From Oceanospirillaceae bacterium (GTDB lineage Bacteria; Pseudomonadota; Gammaproteobacteria; Pseudomonadales; Balneatricaceae), in contig DPHB01000026.1 in NCBI GenBank assembly GCA_003521845.1, forward strand, positions 240,988-273,910: a stretch of DNA of 32,923 bases, written 5' to 3'. Of the stretch, positions 7,764 to 17,155 are shown in pieces; within the stretch, counting starts at the first letter, position 1, and every line of letters starts with the position of its first letter. The notes below the pieces were generated by a model, which worked only from the letters and a program-made list of their open reading frames with translations, was not told the DNA's origin and made no database searches. A program made the translations under genes and the position numbers.

Positions 7764-10700
7764 TTACTTCTTGTTCAAACGTGCATGCAAATCTTGCAAG
7801 CGACGCACTTCGCGTTCTTCGCCAAAGTTCATGGCTTCCAATACCGCTAGGGCACCCGTCATGGTAGTGGCATAAGGCACCTTTTGCTGCAAGGCAGAAC
7901 GACGAATCAAAGAAGAGTCATTGATAGCCTGACGACCTTCAGTGGTATTCACCACATAAGTGATCTCTTCGTTCTTAATCGCATCAACGATGTTAGGACG
8001 ACCTTCCATCACCTTGTTGATTTGCGCACATTCCAAACCAGCTTCTTGCAACGCGACTTGTGTACCGTCTGTAGCACACAGGGTAAAGCCTTTGCCCAAT
8101 AAAGCCGTCGCCAATTCAATGGCGCCTGCCTTATCAGCATCACGTACAGATATAAAGCACTTGCCGGCAACCGGTACGACTTCGTTAGTGGCCTTTAGCG
8201 CCTTCTCGAAGGCTTCGCCAAAGCTGTCACCGACCCCCATAACTTCACCAGTGGACTTCATTTCTGGACTCAGAATTGGATCAACACTTGGGAACTTATT
8301 AAACGGGAACACGGACTCTTTAACGCTGAAGTAATCAGGTATGATTTCTTCGGTAAAACCGATCTGCTTAAGCGTGTTACCGGCCATTACGCGAGCACCA
8401 ATATCAGCTAGAGAGGTACCAATACACTTGGATACAAAAGGCACAGTACGGGAGGCGCGAGGATTTACCTCGATCACGTAAATCTTGCCATCTTGCCAAG
8501 CTAGCTGAGTATTCATTAAGCCTATTACACCTAACTCCAGCGCCATAAGCTTAATTTGTGCGCGCATTTCATCTTGCACATCGGCAGGCAAGTTGTATGG
8601 CGGCAAAGAACAAGCCGAGTCACCAGAGTGAATACCGGCTTGTTCGATATGCTGCATGATAGCACCAATCACTACCTGCTCACCGTCAGAAACGGCATCC
8701 ACATCCACTTCAATAGCATTGCTTAAGAAGCGGTCTAGCAGCACAGGGGCGTCGTTAGAAACCTGTACAGCCTCGGTCATGTAACGCTTTAATTCAGATT
8801 CTTTGTGTACGATTTCCATAGCACGACCGCCCAACACATAGGAAGGACGTACAACCAATGGGTAGCCAATGCGCTCAGCTTCACGCACCGCTTCTTCGTT
8901 GCTGCGCACTGTCGCGTTTTCTGGCTGCAACAAGTTCAAGCGCTGGATCATTTTCTGGAAACGTTCACGATCTTCAGCACGATCAATGGCTTCTGGAGAA
9001 GTACCTAGGATAGGTACACCCGCGTTTTCTAGGCCTACTGCCAATTTTAGCGGCGTTTGGCCACCGTACTGAACAATAACGCCCTTAGGCTGTTCTATGT
9101 TAACGATTTCTAAAACGTCTTCTAGAGTTACCGGCTCAAAGTACAAGCGATCAGAGGTATCGTAATCCGTGGAAACAGTTTCTGGATTACAGTTAACCAT
9201 AATGGTTTCATAACCAGCTTCACGCATGGACAAGGCAGCGTGCACACAGCAATAGTCAAATTCGATACCTTGACCAATACGGTTAGGACCGCCACCCAAG
9301 ACCATGATTTTGTCACGGCCAGTAGGGCGAGACTCACACTCTTCTTCATAGCTGGAATACATGTAAGCTGTATCAGTAGCAAACTCAGCCGCACAAGTAT
9401 CAACACGCTTATACACTGGACGTACGCCCAGCTTTTGACGATGCTGACGGAAGCCTTTTTCAGTCAAGCCCAATAGTTCCGCCAAACGAATGTCGGAGAA
9501 GCCTTTACGCTTCAAGCGGAATACGCGGTCTTTGTCCAAATCAGCCAGACCAAGGGTGGCTAGCTTAGCTTCGTCTTGGATCAAATCTTGCATTTGCACT
9601 AGGAACCAAGGATCGATACCAGACAGCTGATAGATCTCTTCCATTTCCATACCAAAGCGCATGGCATCCGCCACGTATTGAATACGGTGAGCTTTAGGTG
9701 ACTTTAGCTCAGCAACGATGGTGCTGCGCGCGTCATCCGCCGTGATATCCATGATTGGGTCTAGGCCGTGAATGCCCGTTTCCAAACCACGTAGAGCCTT
9801 TTGCAAGGATTCTTGGAAGGTACGGCCAATGGCCATCACTTCACCCACAGACTTCATCTGAGTAGTCAGACGGTCGTCGGCTTGGGGGAATTTTTCAAAC
9901 GTGAAACGAGGAATCTTAGTCACTACGTAATCGATAGCCGGCTCGAAGGAGGCTGGAGTAGCACCACCGGTGATATCGTTCTGCAATTCGTCTAGGGTAT
10001 AACCGATAGCAAGCTTAGCGGCCACCTTAGCAATAGGGAAGCCCGTGGCCTTAGAAGCCAAAGCAGACGAACGCGACACACGCGGGTTCATCTCGATAAC
10101 CACCATACGACCGTCTTCCGGGTTCATACCAAACTGTACGTTGGAACCACCTGTTTCAACACCAATTTCACGTAATACCGCCAAAGAGGCATTACGCATA
10201 AGTTGGTATTCTTTGTCCGTCAAGGTTTGGGCTGGCGCTACGGTGATGGAGTCACCAGTATGCACACCCATCGCATCAAAGTTTTCGATGGAACAAATGA
10301 TAATGCAGTTGTCGTTGGTGTCACGCACAACTTCCATTTCGTATTCTTTCCAGCCAATCAACGACTCGTCAATCAACAACTCGCTAGTTGGGGACAGGTC
10401 TAGACCACGGGTACAAATCTCTTCAAATTCTTCGCGGTTATAGGCAATACCACCACCAGAACCACCCATGGTGAAAGATGGGCGAATGATGGCAGGGAAA
10501 CCGATACGGGTTTGCACATCAAAGGCTTCTTCCATGGTGTGGGCGATTTCGGCACGCGGGCACTCAAGGCCAATATTCTTCATGGCCTTGTCGAAACGAT
10601 CGCGGTCTTCTGCCTTGTCGATGGTATCGGCATCAGCACCAATCATTTCTACATTGTACTTTTCTAGCACCCCCATGCGGTTCAGGTCTAGGGCACAGTT

Positions 10701-10988
10701 AAGTGCCGTCTGACCACCCATGGTTGGCAAGATGGCGCTTGGGCGTTCCTTGGCGATAATCTTCTCTACCGTGTCCCAACGAATGGGTTCGATGTAGGTA
10801 GCATCAGCCATAGACGGGTCGGTCATGATGGTAGCTGGGTTGGAGTTTACCAAGATCACTCGGTAACCTTCTTCACGCAGGGCTTTACAGGCTTGAGCAC
10901 CAGAATAATCAAACTCACAGGCCTGGCCGATAACAATCGGGCCAGCACCTAGGATAAGAATACTTTCGAGGTCTAAACGTTTTGGCAT
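7764..10988 (-). CDS. carB: Carbamoyl-phosphate synthase large subunit
   Basis: CarB makes carbamoyl phosphate from bicarbonate, ammonia and two ATP, for pyrimidine and arginine synthesis. The 1074-residue protein is full length. It has two homologous halves, each a pre-ATP-grasp plus ATP-grasp domain. The first opens SILILGAGPIVIGQACEFDYSG and contains MGGQTALN; the second opens near GGPNRIGQGIEFDY and contains QYGGQTPLK. A central oligomerisation region and a C-terminal MGS-like allosteric domain (VNTTEGRQAINDSSLIRR) follow. It lies 30 bases downstream of carA. In enterics this enzyme is regulated by UMP and ornithine through the C-terminal domain; I infer the same here. Confidence 0.98.
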   Translation of the reverse strand: MPKRLDLESILILGAGPIVIGQACEFDYSGAQACKALREEGYRVILVNSNPATIMTDPSMADATYIEPIRWDTVEKIIAKERPSAILPTMGGQTALNCALDLNRMGVLEKYNVEMIGADADTIDKAEDRDRFDKAMKNIGLECPRAEIAHTMEEAFDVQTRIGFPAIIRPSFTMGGSGGGIAYNREEFEEICTRGLDLSPTSELLIDESLIGWKEYEMEVVRDTNDNCIIICSIENFDAMGVHTGDSITVAPAQTLTDKEYQLMRNASLAVLREIGVETGGSNVQFGMNPEDGRMVVIEMNPRVSRSSALASKATGFPIAKVAAKLAIGYTLDELQNDITGGATPASFEPAIDYVVTKIPRFTFEKFPQADDRLTTQMKSVGEVMAIGRTFQESLQKALRGLETGIHGLDPIMDITADDARSTIVAELKSPKAHRIQYVADAMRFGMEMEEIYQLSGIDPWFLVQMQDLIQDEAKLATLGLADLDKDRVFRLKRKGFSDIRLAELLGLTEKGFRQHRQKLGVRPVYKRVDTCAAEFATDTAYMYSSYEEECESRPTGRDKIMVLGGGPNRIGQGIEFDYCCVHAALSMREAGYETIMVNCNPETVSTDYDTSDRLYFEPVTLEDVLEIVNIEQPKGVIVQYGGQTPLKLAVGLENAGVPILGTSPEAIDRAEDRERFQKMIQRLNLLQPENATVRSNEEAVREAERIGYPLVVRPSYVLGGRAMEIVHKESELKRYMTEAVQVSNDAPVLLDRFLSNAIEVDVDAVSDGEQVVIGAIMQHIEQAGIHSGDSACSLPPYNLPADVQDEMRAQIKLMALELGVIGLMNTQLAWQDGKIYVIEVNPRASRTVPFVSKCIGTSLADIGARVMAGNTLKQIGFTEEIIPDYFSVKESVFPFNKFPSVDPILSPEMKSTGEVMGVGDSFGEAFEKALKATNEVVPVAGKCFISVRDADKAGAIELATALLGKGFTLCATDGTQVALQEAGLECAQINKVMEGRPNIVDAIKNEEITYVVNTTEGRQAINDSSLIRRSALQQKVPYATTMTGALAVLEAMNFGEEREVRRLQDLHARLNKK

Positions 10989-11018
10989 ATCACTAATCCA
11001 ATATTAAATTCTGGCCAA

Positions 11019-12149
11019 TTAAGCTTTGCGAGCTTGCATGTTGCTAATGAAACGGTCGAACAAAGGTGCCACATCATGTGGACCTGGGCTAGCTTCTGGG
11101 TGACCCTGGAAGCTAAACGCCGACTTATCGGTACGCTCAATGCCTTGCAAAGAACCATCAAACAAAGACTTGTGCGTGGCACGAATAGTGTCAGGCAAAT
11201 TATCTTCAGATACCGCAAAACCGTGGTTCTGGCTGGTGATCATCACCACACTAGAATCCAAGTCTTGTACCGGGTGGTTGGCACCGTGGTGACCAAACTT
11301 CATTTTTTCGGTTTGTGCGCCGGACGCCAAAGCCAACAACTGGTGACCTAAGCAGATACCAAACACCGGTACATCGGCAGCTAGAATTTCTTCGATGGCA
11401 GCAATGGCATAGTCACAAGGCTCTGGATCACCAGGACCGTTGGACAAGAACACACCATCTGGGCTCATAGCTAGCACTTCGCTAGCTGGCGTTTGTGCTG
11501 GCACTACAGTCAAATCACAACCACGCTCCACCAACATACGCAAAATATTACGTTTTACACCAAAGTCATAAGCCACAACCTTGTATGGTGTCTCACCTGC
11601 AGGACGGTGGCCTTCAACTAGGTCCCAAGTAGACTCAGTCCACTTGTAGCTTTCAGTAACCGTCACTTCCTTGGCTAGATCCATACCCTTCAAACCAGGG
11701 AAGGCCATAGCCGCTTGCAAGGCTTTCGCTTCGTCAATGTCGTCACCCGCCATGATGCAACCGTTTTGGGCACCTTTTTCGCGCAAAATACGCGTCAAAC
11801 GACGGGTGTCTATATCGGCGATAGCCACCACGTTATTGGCCTTTAGATATGCATCCAATGGCTGTTCGTTGCGCCAGCTGCTGGCCAGCAAAGGTAGGTC
11901 ACGAATAACCAAGCCGGCAGACCATACCTGCGTAGACTCTTCGTCTTCGCTAGTGGTGCCAGTGTTGCCAATATGTGGGTAAGTAAGAGTCACAATTTGA
12001 CGCGCGTAAGACGGGTCTGTGAGAATTTCCTGGTAGCCAGTCATGGAGGTGTTAAACACAACCTCACCGCTGCTTTGTCCAGTCGCACCAATGGCGATGC
12101 CTTTAAAAATACTGCCGTCTTCAAGGGCCAGAATGGCGGGGGTGCTCAA
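11019..12149 (-). CDS. carA: Carbamoyl-phosphate synthase small (glutaminase) subunit
   Basis: CarA hydrolyses glutamine and passes ammonia through a tunnel to CarB. The 376-residue protein begins STPAILALEDGS, has the CPSase small-chain domain in its first half and a class I amidotransferase domain after. The nucleophile is the Cys at about 266 in FGICLGHQ, and the catalytic His and Glu are in GHPEASPG. The start is a TTG at 12149, supported by a perfect AAGGAGG 6 bases upstream and by alignment with CarA N-termini. The reading frame remains open 13 codons further, but those extra residues are not family-like. A leader of about 145 bases with a terminator-like hairpin precedes it. Confidence 0.96.
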   Translation of the reverse strand: MSTPAILALEDGSIFKGIAIGATGQSSGEVVFNTSMTGYQEILTDPSYARQIVTLTYPHIGNTGTTSEDEESTQVWSAGLVIRDLPLLASSWRNEQPLDAYLKANNVVAIADIDTRRLTRILREKGAQNGCIMAGDDIDEAKALQAAMAFPGLKGMDLAKEVTVTESYKWTESTWDLVEGHRPAGETPYKVVAYDFGVKRNILRMLVERGCDLTVVPAQTPASEVLAMSPDGVFLSNGPGDPEPCDYAIAAIEEILAADVPVFGICLGHQLLALASGAQTEKMKFGHHGANHPVQDLDSSVVMITSQNHGFAVSEDNLPDTIRATHKSLFDGSLQGIERTDKSAFSFQGHPEASPGPHDVAPLFDRFISNMQARKA

Positions 12150-12155
12150 TTGATG

Positions 12156-12162
12156 CCTCCTT
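12156..12162 (-). promoter_or_regulatory. Strong Shine-Dalgarno fixing the TTG start of carA
   Basis: A full AAGGAGG lies on the minus strand with 6 bases of spacing to TTG 12149. No alternative start shares this spacing. A strong site with a weak start codon may tune the CarA level. Confidence 0.85.
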
Positions 12163-12216
12163 AAGGTGTACGTCACTAACTCGGACACGAGGCGGAAAAG
12201 CGGCTTCTATATTCGC

Positions 12217-12252
12217 AAAAAAGCGAGATGTGACAGACACATCCCGCTTTTT
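12217..12252 (-). terminator. Terminator-like hairpin in the carAB leader (candidate attenuator)
   Basis: Arms 12218-12232 and 12238-12252 pair over 15 positions with a single A-C mismatch around a 5-base loop. On the minus strand the hairpin ends in CTTTTTTG, as an intrinsic terminator does. It lies between the best carA promoter (12300-12329) and the carA start, and 138 bases after the spoVR stop. It may terminate spoVR transcripts, attenuate carAB, or both. Confidence 0.7.
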
Positions 12253-12299
12253 CATGAAATACTAGAGCGCTTGTTTTTCAACGCCTGTTAACTGACGGA

Positions 12300-12329
12300 A
12301 TTCTAGCAAATTTAAGCCCATTTTGTCTA
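12300..12329 (-). promoter_or_regulatory. Sigma-70 promoter of carA
   Basis: On the minus strand -35 TAGACA (12324-12329) and an extended -10 TGC-TAGAAT (hexamer 12300-12305) are 18 bases apart. Each hexamer matches consensus at 5 of 6 positions. The start would fall near 12293, which places the terminator-like hairpin at 12217-12252 inside the leader. Confidence 0.65.
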
Positions 12330-12390
12330 GCTAAATTTACCAAAAACAGTAACTAATATACACTCTCAATGCAGCCAAACCGTGCCGACT

Positions 12391-13878
12391 CTAAACCTCA
12401 TATTGGCGTACGAGTTTGCCATCCTCTGCTAACGAGCGCAGCTTGACATCAAAGCCCCACAAACGCTGGATATGCTGCATGGTCACTTCAGTATCACTCC
12501 CCATAGGGCGACCACGATACCGGCAGTGCTCCAAGGTTAAACTTCGATCGCCATACAAATCGACGCTAACCACCTGAATATTAGGTTCCATGGCTTCCGC
12601 ACTAAAGGTTGCCGCCAAGGCTTCGCGAATTTGCCGATAGCCTACCTCGTCATGAATGGCGCTGACCAAAAGCTTGTCTCGTGTAGCAAAGTCTTCCACG
12701 TTAAACAACTTCAAATCACGCATCACTTGAGGCGACAGATATTGCAATATAAAACTCTCGTCATTGAAATTACGCATAGCGAAATCCAAAGATGACAACC
12801 AGTTGCTACCGACCAACTGCGGAAACCAATGCTCATCCTCCTCAGTCGGTGCTTCACAAATACGCTTTATGTCACGCATCATGGCAAAACCGAGCGCATA
12901 AGGATTTACCCCACCAAAACCAGGCTCATCATAGGCTGGCTGACGCAGTACCCGGCTATGTATGTCAAAAAACTCTAACATGAAGCCATCATCCACCAAC
13001 TTTTCCTCAAACAGTTGATGCATGATGGTGTAGTGCCAAAAGCACGCCCACCCCTCATTCATCACCTTGGTTTGTTTTTGCGGATAAAAGTATTGTGCTA
13101 TCTTGCGCACAATACGCACAACTTCCCTCTGCCAAGACTCTAAAGTTGGCGAATGCTTCTCGATAAAGTAAAGCAAATTTTCTTCTGGCTCGACAGGAAA
13201 CTTAGCTTTTTCCTCAGCGAACGCTCGAACATCGGCGCTATCAGGCACGGTAGACCAAAGCAAGTTCACCTGCTGCTGCAACTGCGTCTCACGCTCGGCT
13301 TGCCGTGCCTGCTCTTGGTCACGCGTCGGTGGCACAGGACGATGATAACGATTGACGCCGTGACTCATTAGGGCGTGACAAGAATCCAACAACTGCTCTA
13401 CGGCATCGATACCATATTGTGTTTCACACTTATGCAAATAACTCTTGGCAAACACCATATAATCCACGATAGCGGAGGCATCGGTCCATTCGCGAAACAA
13501 ATAGTTACCCTTAAAAAATGAATTGTGCCCATAACTAGCATGGGCGATCACTAGGACCTGCATGACCAAGCTGTTTTCTTCCATCAAATAGGCAATGCAG
13601 GGCGAAGAGTTAATCACGAGTTCGTAGGCCAAGCCCATGCGCCCGCTTGCGTAGAGCTGCCGGGTCTGCTCAAAATGCTTACCAAAGGACCAATGATAGT
13701 AGCCAATCGGCAAGCCCACCGAAGCGTAGGCGTCGATCATCTGCTCAGCACTAATTACTTCAAGCTGATTACTATAGGTATCCAGCTTAAACTGCTCAGC
13801 AATACGCGCTATGTGCTGATCAAACTGATCGATATCCGCCAACGACCAGTCTGCAGGTGTATGATATATCGGTTTCAT
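12391..13878 (-). CDS. SpoVR family protein
   Basis: This 495-residue soluble protein belongs to the SpoVR/YcgB family. It is named for a Bacillus sporulation gene but is widespread in non-sporulating proteobacteria. Recognisable segments are GLPIGYYHWSFGKHFE, AYELVINSSPCIAYLMEEN and AHASYGHNSFFKGNYLF in the N-terminal half, and NEGWACFWHYTIMH and NPYALGFAMMRDI further on. The conserved His, Cys and Glu clusters could bind metal, but no activity is established to my knowledge. The ATG at 13878 overlaps the yeaH stop by four bases (ATGA), so translation is probably coupled. It is the last gene of prkA-yeaH-spoVR. Confidence 0.93.
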   Translation of the reverse strand: MKPIYHTPADWSLADIDQFDQHIARIAEQFKLDTYSNQLEVISAEQMIDAYASVGLPIGYYHWSFGKHFEQTRQLYASGRMGLAYELVINSSPCIAYLMEENSLVMQVLVIAHASYGHNSFFKGNYLFREWTDASAIVDYMVFAKSYLHKCETQYGIDAVEQLLDSCHALMSHGVNRYHRPVPPTRDQEQARQAERETQLQQQVNLLWSTVPDSADVRAFAEEKAKFPVEPEENLLYFIEKHSPTLESWQREVVRIVRKIAQYFYPQKQTKVMNEGWACFWHYTIMHQLFEEKLVDDGFMLEFFDIHSRVLRQPAYDEPGFGGVNPYALGFAMMRDIKRICEAPTEEDEHWFPQLVGSNWLSSLDFAMRNFNDESFILQYLSPQVMRDLKLFNVEDFATRDKLLVSAIHDEVGYRQIREALAATFSAEAMEPNIQVVSVDLYGDRSLTLEHCRYRGRPMGSDTEVTMQHIQRLWGFDVKLRSLAEDGKLVRQYEV

Positions 13879-15125
13879 ACAACCCCCTGACGCTGAAACA
13901 ATTCATGGAACACCGGATAGATATCTTGCACCCGCTGCAAGCTACGCATAGCGAACCTACCCTCAAACTGCCCCTTTAAACCTTCGTACTGACGCCACAG
14001 ACGCTGATGCTCACGCCCGCCAATTTCAACATAGATAAAGTACTGGCAAAGGGGCAACAACTGCCCCATATACTTGCCACAACGCTGATTGTCGTCATCC
14101 CAGTTGTCGCCATCAGACGCTTGCGCCACATAAATATTCCAGTTTTCAGGCGCGTACCTTTCGGCAATAATATCCAGCGTTAGATGCAGGGCTGTAGAGA
14201 CAATAGTGCCCCCAGTTTCTCGCGCATAAAAAAATGTTTCATCATCCACTTCTTTAGCTTGCGTGTGATGGCTAACAAAGACGATTTCAGTTTTTTCGTA
14301 TTGACGATGCAAAAACAAATACAAGAGCAAGAAGTAACGCTTGGCGATATCTTTTATGTCCTGGGTCATTGACCCTGATACATCCATAATGCAAAACATC
14401 ACCGCCGCATTGGAAGGCTTTGGCACCTTAACCAAATTGTTATAACGCAAATCCACCTGATCCAGAAACGGCTGTTTACGAGACTTGGCCTTAAGACGTT
14501 TAATTTCGGCACGTAGCTCTGTAGCTCGCTCAGGATCAGCACACAGCGCAAGCGCCTCTTCCAGCTCTTTTATGCGGCGTTTATAGCGGCCTCTTAAGGC
14601 AATACGCCGTGCTTGAGATTGTCGCAAGGTTCTGACAACGTTCAGTTTTTCCGGTGATCCTTGACTACTAAACCCAGCCTGATGAGTAGAAAAATTATCC
14701 GCATCCAGTAGGTTCTGCTTGACCATATTAGGTAAGGCCAAATCCTCAAATAAATAATCCAAATACTCATCACGACTAATATTAAAGGTAAAGTCATCCT
14801 CGCCTTGGCCCTGATCAGACGCATCACCCCCACCTTGCCCCGCACCACTAGGAGGGCGATCGATCTTATCACCGCGCTGAAATTCGTGATTACCGGGTAA
14901 CACGTAGGTGCGCTGCCCTCCGCGCCCATGACGAAACAAGGGCTCTTTTACATCAGACTGACTAATGCTGACTTCACTACCCTTCTCCGCTTCGTTAATT
15001 GGGCGCTCAGTGGCGGCTTTTTCTACCGCCTCTTTTACTTGGCGCTGATAACGCTTTAACAAGCGCTGACGATTTACCGAGCTCTTGTCCTTAGCATTGA
15101 GTCTGCGATCAATAATATGTGTCAT
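13875..15125 (-). CDS. yeaH: UPF0229 (YeaH-type) von Willebrand factor A-like protein
   Basis: This 416-residue protein is strongly similar to E. coli YeaH (recalled). The N-terminus IIDRRLNAKDKSSVNRQRLL is basic, followed by a low-complexity Gly/Gln/Asp linker near residues 90-112. A coiled-coil-like charged stretch at about 180-220 precedes the C-terminal VWA domain, with MIDAS motif DVSGSM at 248-253, the ETGGTIVS loop and SDGDNW. YeaH is expressed with the PrkA kinase in stress and starvation; its partner role is inferred. The start is the ATG at 15125 with GGGAGG 6 bases upstream. Nine further in-frame codons are open but not family-like. It lies 59 bases after prkA and overlaps spoVR by 4 bases. 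Confidence 0.94.
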   Translation of the reverse strand: MTHIIDRRLNAKDKSSVNRQRLLKRYQRQVKEAVEKAATERPINEAEKGSEVSISQSDVKEPLFRHGRGGQRTYVLPGNHEFQRGDKIDRPPSGAGQGGGDASDQGQGEDDFTFNISRDEYLDYLFEDLALPNMVKQNLLDADNFSTHQAGFSSQGSPEKLNVVRTLRQSQARRIALRGRYKRRIKELEEALALCADPERATELRAEIKRLKAKSRKQPFLDQVDLRYNNLVKVPKPSNAAVMFCIMDVSGSMTQDIKDIAKRYFLLLYLFLHRQYEKTEIVFVSHHTQAKEVDDETFFYARETGGTIVSTALHLTLDIIAERYAPENWNIYVAQASDGDNWDDDNQRCGKYMGQLLPLCQYFIYVEIGGREHQRLWRQYEGLKGQFEGRFAMRSLQRVQDIYPVFHELFQRQGVV

Positions 15126-15131
15126 AGGCAA

Positions 15132-15137
15132 CCTCCC
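15132..15137 (-). promoter_or_regulatory. Shine-Dalgarno fixing the yeaH start
   Basis: GGGAGG on the minus strand lies 6 bases before ATG 15125, inside a short CCCGGGAGG context. It excludes the longer N-terminus that the open frame would allow. Confidence 0.75.
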
Positions 15138-15184
15138 GGGAGTAGCATTCACTTAACCAAGCCAATACCACTCTACTCATCAAA

Positions 15185-17107
15185 TCAATTGGATTTGATT
15201 ACGCGTAGATACCATTCGGACAACAAGCGCACCTGACGCTCTGTGTAACCCTTATCCACCATGCGCTGTACGAAATCACTATGTTTCTTTTGATCTTTCG
15301 TTGACGCTTTGGCATTAAAGGAAATCACCGGCAAAAGATCTTCCGTATTCGAAAACATTTTCTTTTCTATGACAGCGCGCATCTTCTCATAACTCAGCCA
15401 AGACGGATTATTACCGTCATTATTGGCCCGCGTGCGCAGCACGAAGTTGACTATTTCGTTACGAAAATCTTTGGGATTACTGATACCTGCTGGCTTTTCT
15501 ATCTTCTCCAGTTCATCATTAATCGCCACCCTATCTAAAATATCCCCCGTATCGGGATGCCTGTATTCCTGATCTTGAATCCAAAAATCAGCGTAGGTCA
15601 CATAGCGATCAAAAATGTTCTGCCCATAGTCAGAATAGGACTCCAAGTAGGCCGTTTGAATTTCTTTACCAATAAAATCAATATAGCTCTGCGTGATAAA
15701 TTCCTTGAGATAAGACAAGTAACGCTCGTAGGTTTGTTTAGGAAATTGCTGCTGCTCTAGCTCACGCTGCAATACGTAAAACAAATGCACTGGATTAGCG
15801 GCCACCTCTTCCGCGTCATAGTTAAACACTTTGGCCATGATTTTGAAGGCAAAGCGCGTTGACAAACCATCCATGCCTTCATTCACCCCGGCTAAGTCTC
15901 GGTATTCCTGAATTGGCTTGGCTTTTGGGTCCGTATCTTTTAGTGACTCACCGTTATAAACACGCAGCTTAGAGTAGATACTTGAATTTTCTACCTCTTT
16001 TAAACGCGAGAGCACGGCAAACTGCGCCAACAAGTTGAGCGTATCGGGGGCACAAGGCGCCTTATTCAAAGAGCTATTTGCCAACAGTTTGTTATAAATT
16101 TTTCTCTCCTCACTGTAACGTAGGCAGTAAGGCACCTTGACGATATTGATCCTATCTATAAAGGCTTCATTGGTTTTATTGTGTTTAAATGTTTCCCACT
16201 CCGACTCGTTGGAATGAGCCAATATCACCCCATCAAAGGGAATGGCACCAATAGCCTCAGTGCTATTGTAGTTGCCTTCTTGGGTAGCGGTGAGAAGTGG
16301 ATGCAAGACCTTAACCGGCGCCTTAAACATCTCCACAAATTCCATCAAGCCTCTATTCGCACGACACAAACCGCCAGAATAACTATAGGCATCCGTGTCG
16401 CTTTGGGCATGGTCCTCCAGTTTTCTAATGTCTACCTTGCCCACTAGACTAGAGATATCTTGGTTATTTTCATCACCCGGTTCGGTTTTGGAAATAGCCA
16501 CTTGATTGAGAGTTGACGGGTAACACTTGAGCACACGAAATTGATTAAGATCACCACCAAATTCGGTTAAGCGCTTAGCAGCCCAAGGCGACATAATGGT
16601 CTTTAGATAGCGTTCAGGTATACCGTAGTCTTCACGTAAGATGCCGCCATCTTCTTGCGGATCAAACAAACCCAATGGTGACTCAAACACCGGCGAGCCT
16701 TCTAGGGCATAAAAAGGCATACGTTCCATAAGCTGCTTAAGCCTTTCTGCCACGGATGACTTACCACCACCGACTGGGCCTAGTAGATAGAGAATTTGTT
16801 TCTTTTCTTCTAGCCCTTGGGCGGCATGACGAAAGTGCGCCACTATCTGCTCGATAGTGTCTTCAAGACCATAGAATTCTTGGAAGTTTTTATAGCGCTT
16901 AATGAGTTTGTTGGAAAATATGCGGCTCTGAACCGGGTCCAAAGAGGTATCAATGACTTCTTCATCACCGATAGCGGCCAACATGCGTTCGGCCGAGCTG
17001 GCATAAGCTTGTGGACTCTCCTTGCACAAGTCCAGATAGGCTTGCAAACTCATGCTCTCGGTTTGATGAGTTTCAAAGCGCTGTTTGAAGGAATCAAAAA
17101 TAGCCAT
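15185..17107 (-). CDS. prkA: PrkA family serine protein kinase (YeaG-type)
   Basis: PrkA proteins are soluble AAA+-type ATPases with a C-terminal protein-kinase-like segment. E. coli YeaG is linked to nitrogen starvation and stationary-phase physiology. The 640-residue product is the usual length. Walker A is GPVGGGKS at 110-117, followed by FESPLGLFDP and by a sensor-like DGVILAHSNESEWETFK. The C-terminal region contains the family's conserved IDFIGKEIQTAYLESYSDYGQN (abridged). AGGAGG lies 7 bases before the ATG at 17107. It is first in prkA-yeaH-spoVR. A hairpin just upstream of the ribosome site (17120-17155) may control translation. Confidence 0.95.
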   Translation of the reverse strand: MAIFDSFKQRFETHQTESMSLQAYLDLCKESPQAYASSAERMLAAIGDEEVIDTSLDPVQSRIFSNKLIKRYKNFQEFYGLEDTIEQIVAHFRHAAQGLEEKKQILYLLGPVGGGKSSVAERLKQLMERMPFYALEGSPVFESPLGLFDPQEDGGILREDYGIPERYLKTIMSPWAAKRLTEFGGDLNQFRVLKCYPSTLNQVAISKTEPGDENNQDISSLVGKVDIRKLEDHAQSDTDAYSYSGGLCRANRGLMEFVEMFKAPVKVLHPLLTATQEGNYNSTEAIGAIPFDGVILAHSNESEWETFKHNKTNEAFIDRINIVKVPYCLRYSEERKIYNKLLANSSLNKAPCAPDTLNLLAQFAVLSRLKEVENSSIYSKLRVYNGESLKDTDPKAKPIQEYRDLAGVNEGMDGLSTRFAFKIMAKVFNYDAEEVAANPVHLFYVLQRELEQQQFPKQTYERYLSYLKEFITQSYIDFIGKEIQTAYLESYSDYGQNIFDRYVTYADFWIQDQEYRHPDTGDILDRVAINDELEKIEKPAGISNPKDFRNEIVNFVLRTRANNDGNNPSWLSYEKMRAVIEKKMFSNTEDLLPVISFNAKASTKDQKKHSDFVQRMVDKGYTERQVRLLSEWYLRVIKSN

Positions 17108-17119
17108 GGTTACACCTCC

Positions 17120-17155
17120 TAAATGGGTGCACCTAAGGCGAAGCTAACCCATTTA
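17120..17155 (-). promoter_or_regulatory. Hairpin abutting the prkA ribosome-binding site
   Basis: Nine-base perfect arms TAAATGGGT (17120-17128) and ACCCATTTA (17147-17155) enclose an 18-base loop. In the mRNA the second arm ends on the first A of the AGGAGG (17115-17120) that serves prkA. There is no T run, so it is unlikely to be a terminator. Translational control or mRNA protection is an inference. Confidence 0.5.

Noticed and set aside
9128..9406. 92-codon frame antiparallel or out of frame inside carB
   Set aside because: It is a shadow of a highly conserved coding region with no ribosome site or family match; many similar shadows exist inside dnaK, ftsH and carB.
12121..12255. 44-codon reading frame in the carAB leader with four Arg codons, overlapping the start of carA
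   Set aside because: It has no ribosome-binding site, begins inside the terminator-like hairpin and its arginines are scattered, so it does not look like a leader peptide.
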